Shown here: piece by piece, positions 25,691-34,628 of the stretch | Layout of the letters: each line of letters starts with the position of its first letter | How positions within the stretch are numbered: position 1 is the first letter of the stretch | NCBI GenBank assembly: GCA_964007475.1 | Contig: OZ023275.1 | Span: forward strand, 16,905,829 to 16,969,828 | Length of the DNA: 64,000 bases | Direction of reading: 5' to 3' | Origin: Hybos culiciformis | Lineage: Eukaryota; Arthropoda; Insecta; Diptera; Hybotidae | Notes under the pieces: generated by a model | Told to the model about the DNA's origin: nothing | Databases searched by the model: none | What the model saw: only the letters and a program-made list of their open reading frames with translations | Made by a program: the position numbers and the translations under genes

Positions 25691-27776
25691 GAAAAACTAC
25701 AGGTCTTCAGAACCCTTGTCTAAGGGGAAAATTTCTTAAATAGTGCAATATGCATATTCAATAATTATATACAATAACAATACTACATAAATAGAAAATT
25801 TACTAAATTATTTTTTATTATTGGCACCAATACAATATATGGTATCCCCAAGTCCAAAAATTATAACGATTTATACACTAAATTAAAAATAAAAAATAAA
25901 AAAATTCCAAAACATCATGATTCATTTAGAAGACATAAATTTTGTGTTTATATTCAAAAAATTTTAAAACGTGGAATGTTTTTAATGTTTTGTTTTCGTT
26001 AATAAATTCAGAAATCGCGTGACCTGGCAAAGGGTCACAACAAGTATAATTTTCTTTGGTTTTAGTAATTTGTTTTTTTTTTCTCCTTTTATTGCTTGTT
26101 TTTCACTGATTTTTTTATTTGTCGGTATATTGTGGTCTGGCAAAATAGTGGTAATACATTTAATGAGTATGAATGAGTCATCCATTTGTGTTTGTGGAAA
26201 ATTTTCTATCAAAAACACACAAAACTATTATGTGTCTCTGATGTCGTCTTTTCAGTTTATTTTTATTTCTTTAATTTTTTATTTTTTTTTGCCATTGGAA
26301 TGTTTACCGAATCATATTTTTTTTTTATATTTATTTAATATCCTTGTTGTGCAAAAAAAAAAAAGTATCTAAAAAAAGGCTTTTTTATGTTAAACTAAAT
26401 AGACAATTTTTATAAGGATAATAATGTGCAGTACAGTGTTGTGAGTTAAATAAGTTGAAGAATTCATCAATTTACGAATTTTCTACTATGAGCTGCTAAA
26501 TTATGAGTTAATGGTTGGATTATTGTGGCATTGTGCACAAAAGTACACATTTCTAGGTATTAAATGATTTTATTTTGTTTTTGTGTTATTCGACAGGTCG
26601 ATAGGTCGCTTTTAAGATCATATTGTGAGATTATGTCGTACGATATATATTTGTCCTAGTTAAACTAGATAAGAATTTAAAACATTGTATAATCGAATCA
26701 ATAAAATTAATGACTTGCGACAGTTAGAATATTTGGTTTTATTTTAGATAATATTAGAAATTATATATTTTTTACAAATAAAGGGGTATAGGTCTGGGTA
26801 TATTTTGAAGTGCAAACAACTGTTTTTGTTTAACTTTTAAAACAAAAATATAATTTATTCTGGTTATGTTTAAATAAGTTTCTTTCTCTATTTCTTGCTA
26901 TCATTTTTATTATTGGCAAAAGTCCAAAACGAAATATAACTTAAAAATAAAAATAAAAAATTGATACTAGTGTATAGTGAGTGTACTAGAAATAATAATT
27001 TTAATTTTTTCTACTTTTTTTTTATTTAAACTTTCCAAAGGAACTTAAAAAACTGATTTCTTCTTTAAAAGAATTTATTAATGTGTTTTGCACGCGAAAG
27101 AAAATTATTTTTAGCTTTAAGTATTAAAATTTATTTTTATTTTATTTTTTTTTTTTCATTTAATTTAAATGGGTTATTTTAAAGTAGGTAAATTATTTGT
27201 TATTTTTTTCTCTCTCAATTTTTTTTGCATATAAAAGAAAGTCCATTTTAGATAAATTTATCTTCGCAATTTATTTATACGGCCTAAAAAAATTTAGAAA
27301 GAAAAAAGTAAATATTTTTATTCAAAATTTACATAATAAAAGTTTAGTTTTTTCGTATATAAAAAATTGACTCATTTTCCGGAAGGACTAGTTAGAGAAG
27401 AACGATAGCAGGAAATTATAAATCAAAGTTAGTGTTTTTTTTTTGGTCTTGTTGAATATCTGATTGAGTAGGTATTTTATTTACATATAATTTAAAAAAA
27501 TATTAAGAGTCCTTATCTTAAGTGGAAAGGTTTTTTTTTTTATAACATAAAAAACAAAAATATTATGTAAATTTGAAAATTTAATTTTTGGTTTTTATAC
27601 CTACTATTTTTTTTTTATGTTTTGTGTGAAATGAATTTCCTATATTAGAATTTTTCTTTGCAAAAAATTGAAAAGTTCTTTTTTGGGACAAAAAATTACA
27701 CTATAGATTCAGATTATAAGTTTTATATTTGATTTATAATTCTTTTGATTATAGTATGTTTAAGATTTTTTAATAG
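25691..27776. other. AT-rich non-coding stretch
   Basis: No supported gene. A small palindrome GTGACC/GGTCAC lies near 26,018-26,036. Overlapping open frames at 25,982-26,372 on both strands are low-complexity and not accepted. The remainder is homopolymer-rich. Confidence 0.5.
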
Positions 27777-28365
27777 TTAAGTGCTGTCTTCACTTCAGGT
27801 TGAAACGTGCCTTACAAACGAAAGTAGTTTCGCTCTGGTTTTAAACTAGTTTCGTTCATATAAAAATTTTAAGTTTTTTGTAATAAGTGTTGATCAAACC
27901 ATAGATTAAGAATACAGAGCTTCCCATCTTTCTGTATTCTTAATCTATGATCAAACCTAATAAAATTTCGGGGTGCCAGCTATATGAATTCACAAATTTT
28001 CACTCAATATAAACACTTTTTGTTGCATGAATGAAAAATTAGAAAAAAATACAAAAAATCAATCGGTTGTCAAAAATAAGTGCATACAAACATTTCAAAG
28101 CTAAATATAAATACAAATGGTTATAAATTGGTTGAATGGTTAAAATCCAGAATTACCGAAAATTTTTACAAATTTAGTTTGTTTTTTTTAATTATATATT
28201 TTGTTCAATCAACTGTTAAAAAATTATTTTATTGTTAATTTTTTGTTAATATTAATTTGTTTACGTCAATATGAAACGTAAACTTATAGGATTTGTAGTG
28301 TTTACGCTTGTAGTTTTAAACAAGTTTGAAATTAGTTTTAACCTGAAGTACAGACAAGGCTTTAA
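27777..28365. mobile_element. TTAA-flanked inverted-repeat DNA element, about 580 bp
   Basis: TTAA at 27,777-27,780 and 28,362-28,365 brackets ends that are inverted copies of each other: the left reads GTGCTGTCTTCACTTCAGGT and the right, reversed, reads AGCCTTGTCTGTACTTCAGG. The shared core TACTTCAGGTT/CACTTCAGGTT then runs into (G/A)AAAC. A TTAA target is used by piggyBac and Kolobok transposases. The internal AAACTAGTTTCG and GTTTTAAAC motifs are in the style of such MITEs. There is no transposase frame. A 48-bp palindromic insertion interrupts it. The class assignment rests on the TTAA and the inverted ends only; TTAA is common in AT-rich DNA, so the exact ends are less sure than the inverted repeat. 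Confidence 0.6.
27901..27948. mobile_element. 48-bp palindromic insertion with 9-bp target duplication
   Basis: Two perfect 18-bp inverted arms (ATAGATTAAGAATACAGA at 27,901-27,918 and its complement at 27,931-27,948) enclose a 12-base loop. The unit is flanked on both sides by GATCAAACC (27,892-27,900 and 27,949-27,957), so it sits in the larger element as a clean insertion. It is far too small to encode anything. Confidence 0.75.
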
Positions 28366-28423
28366 GAAGCATAATTTACAACATTAGAAATTAGTTATCT
28401 CACTAATCTGAAGTGCGTTTGCC

Positions 28424-28565
28424 GTCATGATGTAGTGATATTGCCCTTGTCTTATGGCATGTTCGGTAGTACGTTCCATATCAACTTCGGACTGGAAATT
28501 TGTGTTAATTGCTGAATTTGTGTTACTTGAAATAAGTGTTTGAATTGTTTAAAAAAAAAAAAAAA
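28424..28565 (+). mobile_element. tRNA-derived SINE, diverged copy 1
   Basis: A tRNA-like head with an A-box-like TGATGTAGTGA (28,428-28,438) and a B-box-like GTTCGGTAG (28,461-28,469) is followed by a short body and an A-rich tail (28,551-28,565). It aligns over its head and part of its body with the copy at 49,240 (TCATG.TGTAGTG, TTGCC, ATGGCA.GTTCG, TGTTAATT). This is a pol III-type SINE without coding capacity. The B box is degraded, so this copy is probably inactive. Confidence 0.65.
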
Positions 28566-29781
28566 TAAAATAGAAAAACAAATTTATCAGTATTCTCATT
28601 TATTACTTTTATTGAAATAGAAAACGAAGGTATAAAATCGGTCGATTTGACAGCTTGTGGTATAGTGTGTATGGCAGTTTAGAAACATCCTGTATACAAT
28701 TTTTATTTAATAGATATTAATAAAATATTCAAACTGAAATATCTATTGGACAACATAATGTAAACAGAAAAAATTATAATTTCAATGTAAATAAATTATA
28801 AAATTCAATATAGAAATTGTGCGTAAATTTCTTATTTTTTTAATACGCACTAATTAATTGTAATTTTCTTTAATTCTTTTCCTAGAAGAAACATCCTTTT
28901 TGTATGTATACAAAAGTTTGTTTTTAAATTAATTTTCAAGGTAAAAATAATTTTATTTTTAATTTTTGTTTTTCTAAGAAAACATACCTATTAATATCAA
29001 GAGTGTTAAATTAATGGGCGTTTTATGTGATAACTATTTCCCTGGAAAATAAAAGATTTTTTTTTTTTGGTTTTTTTTTTTTTCATTTTACGATAGCAAG
29101 AAAATAAAAAACCAAAATAATTGATTTTCAAAAAGAAAATTAATATAAAAGAGAAAAGAAATATTTAATTTATAATTGAAAAAGAAAAATATAGAGGTGG
29201 TGAATTAGAGTGTTTTCTGTGTGTGTGTGTATGTTTTTTTAGTTTAAGAAAAGTTTATTGAAAAAGTTTCTACTTTTAATGTTGAAAATTAATAAATTTT
29301 TTTTTGTTTATTCTGAATTTTCTGATAATTGGTAATGGCGTATATTGAAAAACTAACATTTTGGAAAAGTTTCTATAAAAGAGTATTATGTTGACAATTT
29401 TATGGTTAATTTTTTCTTTGTCTTTAAATGACATCAAAGAAAGTATAAATATTTATAGTTGAGAAAACATTGGTTCGATTAAATAAATGTTTACTAACGA
29501 TTTCGGAAAACTCTTATATAATCTTGTAAATTTCATTTAAATCAATAATGCATAGAGTTCGCCACAAAAAGCAAACATTGCATATATTTTTATTAATTAT
29601 GTATATAAAAATGTTGTTTTATTTTGTAAAAAGTTAAATTAAAAAACAGAATCGGACCAACTAAGTCTTTGATTTGTTTTTGCATTTTGTGTTTCGAAAG
29701 AGATAATATTGGGATCTGTCAACACTGGCATTAATATCAAGCCCCCTACAAAAAATAAAAACTATTGCATTTAAAGCATGT
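28566..29781. other. AT-rich non-coding stretch with a short TG microsatellite
   Basis: No gene is seen. A (TG)n run lies at about 29,218-29,230 and several T homopolymers near 29,058-29,083. Confidence 0.5.
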
Positions 29782-29864
29782 CTCGTAGACATAAAAATCA
29801 TAACAAATGTATGAAACTATATGAAAACTTAAAAATTATTTGTTATGATTCTTATCCTTACGAG
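29782..29864. other. 83-nt near-perfect hairpin, microRNA-precursor-like or tiny MITE
   Basis: The arms 29,782-29,808 (CTCGTA..ATAA.AATCATAACAAAT) and 29,838-29,864 (ATTTGTTATGATT.TTAT..TACGAG) pair over 27 positions with about four non-Watson-Crick positions, around a 29-base loop. Size and shape fit a pre-miRNA on either strand. No known miRNA seed is recognised, there is no evident target duplication, and pairing does not extend below the stem as a pri-miRNA usually does. A short MITE remnant is the alternative. Confidence 0.5.
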
Positions 29865-30688
29865 GTTTTGTTTTTTTTTCTCGTTAAAATTTTTTCAAAA
29901 ATTGCAATAAGCTCTATCTAAGATCTAATTAAAATAAGAAATAGGGAAAAAAAGTTATGATGTTATGATTATGATGGATGTAATATATGAAGAAGAACAT
30001 ATGTTCAAATGTAATGTTATATTATTTAAGTTATAATAATTGTTGTGCATAAATAAGTTTTGTACCACCATTATACACGGTTGTTTGTCCATTGAAATTA
30101 TTGTGTGGTTTTTTTTTGTTTTTTTTTTACTTTTGCAAACTATTTTATGAAAACTTTCAAAGATCAAACATTCTGTATATAATATGTGTACCTATACTAA
30201 AAACATATTGTAATTTTTCATTTAGACGAAAAGTTTAGAAAACAAATCGATAAAACACATAAATTTTTTTGTTAAATCTTTTTTTTTTTTTTCTTTACAT
30301 ACTTTTCCACTTAATTTAAAACTAAATGAAGAAGTTTGCGGCAAAAAAAAAATAAAGTTTTTTTTTTTGCTATGTAGTTTTTCATGCGAACGACTGAGTT
30401 TTATAAGAACTTTATAAAAAAGAAAAAAAAAAAAGAAAAGTTTTATATTATTTGTATGGTATGGACGTAATCTAACGATAGTATTGTTACTTTAAAATTA
30501 AATATATTTAGTTTTTTGTTAATGGTTTTCAATCTAATTTTGAGGTAGAAAAAGAAAAGGTCTGATCTATCTATCCGTCTGCAGTTAAATGTTCTATGAA
30601 AATGAATAGTCTATATTTTTAAATGTTTATGTATTTTTATATATAAATTGAATTTTTGAATTTGGATTATAAAATAATGAAGTTTTCT
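29865..30688. other. AT-rich non-coding stretch
   Basis: Nothing recognised. Low-complexity A/T runs dominate. Confidence 0.5.
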
Positions 30689-31341
30689 CAGAGCCGGCAG
30701 TGGGCTGAAGCCTCGGGAAAATACTATATTCGGGGCCCTTTCCCATAAGGAAAAAATGATACATGAACACAATTTCATGAATTACAATATATTCAATAAT
30801 ATGCATGCATACATAAACATAATATTTTTGTATTCCTATTTCATGGGGCGGATTTACACATTTGCCGCCTTTAGGCAAACACATTAAAAAAAGGCATTTA
30901 ACTTCAACATGACATAAAAAATTAGTTTGAGGATATTTTGAGCTATTAGCCTTAACAGATTCTAAAAAGTTTTATACTATTTTTTTAAGTTTTTTTTAAT
31001 TTTTTTTATGAGATTTTGCCGCCGATTGTTTGCCGCTCGAGCCTATTGTGCCTATTCTTAAATCCATCACTGCCTATTTCGTACAAACTTTTTTTGCTGC
31101 TAATTTCTCGATAATATCATCAAAATTTATCTGTTTTGTTACCTCCTGCTCTATTGACAACATAGCGACCCCCTCTAATCTATCTTATTGCATGGTTGAT
31201 CTTTGATAATTTTTAACTTTAATTTGGTGTCAAAAACTTGCCCCAGCTATAATAATTTTTAGAAATATGAACGCGCGGGGCCCCTGTAACCGCGGGGCCT
31301 CGGGATAAATACGCGAAGTCCCGACCTCTGAGCCGGCCCTG
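30689..31341. mobile_element. Non-autonomous hAT-like element (outer), interrupted by a second hAT-like element
   Basis: The left end CAGAGCCGGC and the inverted right end CAGGGCCGGC match at 9 of 10 positions. Flanking octamers agttttct (30,681-30,688) and agtttact (31,342-31,349) match at 7 of 8, as expected of an old hAT 8-bp duplication. The ends are strikingly GC-rich for this window (GCGGGGCCCCTGTAACCGCG and GGGGCCTCGGG near the right end), a common feature of this MITE type. Removing the inner insertion and one duplication leaves about 415 bp. There is no transposase frame; an 85-codon minus-strand frame overlapping the left part is chance. Confidence 0.8.
30843..31072. mobile_element. 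Inner hAT-like MITE, 230 bp, nested in the outer element
   Basis: The left side reads GGGGCGGATTTACACATTTG followed by CCGCC. The right end, inverted, reads CAGTGATGGATTTAAG. Both carry the GGATTTA motif at the same distance from the end. The octamer cctatttc flanks both sides (30,835-30,842 and 31,073-31,080), a perfect 8-bp duplication. The extreme left bases are degraded (ATGGGG where CAG-type ends are expected). It must have inserted after the outer element. Confidence 0.8.
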
Positions 31342-31349
31342 AGTTTACT

Positions 31350-32414
31350 TTTAACTCACATTCCATGACTTGTTTACCCATTTGCCATGACTATTTGGTG
31401 TAGAATCATTTTTAGAATAATTTTTAAAAAACTATCGAAGTAGAAATTTTCCCTCGCACTAAAATTAATTTTTCCCAATAGTGTGAATTAATTTTTAAAA
31501 AAGTAAAACAAAGCAAAATTACTTTCAGGTTTACAAGTCAGGTATGAATATGATTAAATACTTTTTTAACTTTTTTTTTTTCTTCAGAAACTTTTCAATA
31601 CTTTTCTTATAAGTCAGGTCCACCTGATTGTTTTCTAGAAGATTTAATTTCAAACTTTTGTACTTGCAATACAAGAAATGAGAAAAAAATTTTTTTTTTC
31701 CTTCTATAAGAATAAAATCTCTGGACTAATTAGTCATTTTTAGAATTATAGACAAACAAAAATTTTTTTTGATAGGGGAAATTAGTAAAACAAAATAAAT
31801 TAATCCAAAAAAAAAAAGTTCAATGTGCTAAAATGTTTTCCCTCAAGAATAAAAATTTATTTTTAGTCTCCTGGAAATTTAACCTTAATAAAAAGATTTC
31901 TAATTAAAAATACGTATAGTATATGCCTATATTCACAATATTATATAAACAAGAACAATTTATTAATTTTTATTTTATTTAAGTATAAAATATTTGAATT
32001 TTTTTTTTTTTTTTAATTTTTCTAACTTTCATGAATACTTAATGAATTTTTATTTTTATACGACCCCAATAATGTTCTCTAAAATTCAGACTTTAAGTTT
32101 ATAACCCTAAATAATAAGTTTTTGGGAAATTCCTGAAAAAAAAAGTATGAAAATAGAAAGAAAATAAGAAAAATTATGTATTTTTTTTTTTTTATTTTAA
32201 GAAAATATTAAAAATTCTAGTCGCATTTGAATGAAAAAAATAATATTTATTTAATGCTTCAAAATTTACACCTTTTAGAAAATTGTTTTGCTTTTTTTTA
32301 AGGCCTACTGATAATAGATTACATTTATTACTTATTTATATACAAACAATAAATCATAATTTAAAAATATAGTTCGTGGTTAGATGGCTTAAAATATTGT
32401 CTGACTGAACTGGT
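31350..32414. other. AT-rich non-coding stretch
   Basis: No gene is supported. Acceptor-like tracts at about 31,525 and 31,587 lack convincing donors and were not called exons. Confidence 0.5.
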
Positions 32415-32418
32415 TATA

Positions 32419-32708
32419 AACCAGTTTCACATAGGATTTAAGTAAAATTCAGTTTTGCGGAACTCTTTCATTTGAAACCAAGGCCGCTTAAATCAGCTCT
32501 GTATTAATATGGGTAACAAAAGCCCCAAATATGACTATGAATGCCTCTGGCTCGGGAACGAAAGTGACTTACAGGAAACTGAAAATGGGATTTGACATAG
32601 TTTGTGGCATACTTTTGATTAGGTCGGAAGGAAAATTGATTAGGAGACCAGGAAAAAAAATAGAAATGTACTAGAACGATTTTACTTAAATCCTATGTGA
32701 AACTGGTC
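32419..32708. mobile_element. Inverted-repeat MITE, about 290 bp
   Basis: A 29-bp block at 32,420-32,448 (beginning ACCAGTTTCACATAGGATTT) is repeated as a perfect inverted copy at 32,679-32,707. TATA lies immediately outside each end (32,415-32,418 and 32,709-32,712), consistent with a TA- or TATA-type target duplication, though this is weak evidence in AT-rich DNA. The interior is much less AT-rich than its surroundings and has no long frame. Just left of the element, GAACTGGTTATA resembles its own right end, hinting at a second, abutting end of the same family. The perfectly matching termini suggest a relatively recent insertion. The superfamily is not assigned. Confidence 0.8.
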
Positions 32709-32712
32709 TATA

Positions 32713-34580
32713 TAGAGTTGTTAAATAAGATAAGTAAGTTACTTATTATCATCAAAAAAGTTAATAGTTAAGTGAGAATGGCTCGAAAGTATTTGAAAAT
32801 AAATGATCTTTTATTAAAAAAAAAAATTAATATTTTAAGCCAAACTTGTGGTGCTATCTGACAATACAATGTTCAGTTCAACATGATTATACTATAATAA
32901 TAAATACAAAAAGGATACGCTGCAATAATTTCTTTAAGATTTTATATTATTGTTTGAAATCATAAATTATGGTAAATTTCTAATGCATATCCTTAATGCA
33001 TTCTGTCACAATGACTTAAAAGGCTTTGACAAAAATGAAAAAAATTAATGAAAAATACTTAAATCAAATTGTAGATTTTCACATCGCGTGAACAGAATGG
33101 TAGTTAAAATTTTATTCTTTATGAATTATATAGAAATAACAAAGCGTTGGCAAAATTAGGTTAACAAAGGTTTAACTTAAAAGAAATTCTTCGGGTTACT
33201 GATTGCATTCAATTTGTTTCAAAAGGAAATATGCTTATATGAAAATTATTATTTATGGTGTTATAATCTGAACTTTGCGTTAAGGATTATAATAAACTTT
33301 GATTTTAAGTCAATTAGAGTTGGCGGCAATTTTTAGAGGACCCAAAAAATCTGTTTTTATGAACACTGAAATTTAATTAGTTATTTACCAATTAAGGATA
33401 AGGTATTTCTATTTAACCAATTATGTTGATCTGTAAAAAGAAACGACGTTTCATCTTATTATTTAGGTATATATATATTTAAATTTGAACGTATTCCACC
33501 GAGTATATATTCATAATCCCAAGAGTACATAATTCCTTGCTATGAAGTACTCTATATATTATATTTAAATATCTTTACAAAAAAAAAAAACTTATACAAT
33601 TTTTTTTCTAATATTTCAGAAAATAATATTTGTGAAATATGCAAATTATGCGGTTTTGTCTTTTTTTTGTAGATTGCAACTTTATCCTTTTGAAATTTAT
33701 GCAATAGTTTTTTTTTGCAGTATAGATGTGGATTATTTTCTGTATATTTTTTAAAATGAAACTTATATATGAAAATTGAAATGACAAATGGAAAACTATG
33801 GATACAATTTAATATTAGAACCCGAAATGTTAAAGTTGAGTGCAACTTCCTAGTCGTCACAATGCAAGTTGGTTTTGCTAAATAAATGAAATCGATTGAT
33901 CTGTCCGACCATTTTTCTAGTTTGCAAATATAGACAACAATACTAAATTTCAACATAAATAACCGGAATACGACTTTTCGTAGAATACGATTTGAAACGG
34001 AAAAATGAAAGTCTACATAAATTAATTTCCCAAAATCTTACAATAATGAAAAATGTATGCTGGTACTTTGAAATTTCAAACCTGCTAGAATCCTTTGGTT
34101 GTGTTTCATTAAGTTTAGACTCAAAGTATTAAAAAAAAAGAAGCAATTTCAATGAAGGTGGATTAAATGAACTTTTTTTTTAATTCATATTTTTACAAAC
34201 AAAAAAAACTATTATTGTAATTTGGGGTATTAAAATTTTTCCATTGATCTTTTTCATATACATTCATTTTAATCCGAAGAATACTTTAAAAATGAGTGGA
34301 ATAGATTAATATTTAAAAAAGAAAACAATAATATCTAAAAATTCACACAGATTTTGTTTAGATTTATAATTGTTGAATGGAAGTTAGAAAAATCTATATA
34401 AAATGTAAAATTTTACCTAAACAGATTATCAATGATTCGATTTTTTTTTCAATTGTATAACAACCATTCGTTTTGGTTAAATTAACTTAAAAAAAACAAT
34501 AATGGCAATAAATAATTTTATTTTCGTACAATCAAGCTTAAACCAAATACGTACTAATATAATAAATTGATTACATATTA
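32713..34580. other. AT-rich non-coding stretch
   Basis: No supported gene. The 134-codon minus-strand frame at 33,552-33,956 has no recognised domain and ends in a Lys/Phe-rich low-complexity string; I do not call it. Confidence 0.5.
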
Positions 34581-34628
34581 CACTGTACAGCAAAGACACT
34601 GTACAGCAAAGACACTGTACAACACCGA
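34581..34628. repeat. Tandem repeat, three 16-bp units
   Basis: CACTGTACAGCAAAGA occurs twice perfectly (34,581-34,596 and 34,597-34,612), followed by a diverged third unit CACTGTACAACACCGA. An inverted CTTTGCTGTA lies about 230 bp downstream near 34,848-34,857, so the array may be one end of a degraded DNA element. Confidence 0.8.

Noticed and set aside
30627..30884. 85-codon minus-strand frame containing relatively balanced residues
   Set aside because: It runs across the outer hAT-like element and the inner element boundary; the balance comes from the GC-rich transposon ends, not from a gene.
31526..31616. Acceptor-like tracts followed by 13-nt and 30-nt blocks before GT
   Set aside because: The first has a poor pyrimidine tract and the second a GTCCAC donor that does not fit the consensus.
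33717..33741. TTTTTTTTTGCAG acceptor-like site followed by a 21-nt block before GTATAT
   Set aside because: The donor is weak and the block too short to carry any coding signal.
33552..33956. 134-codon minus-strand open frame
   Set aside because: The length is reachable by chance in 64 kb on six frames. It ends in low-complexity Lys/Phe and shows no domain, and neighbouring DNA has no splice or promoter context.
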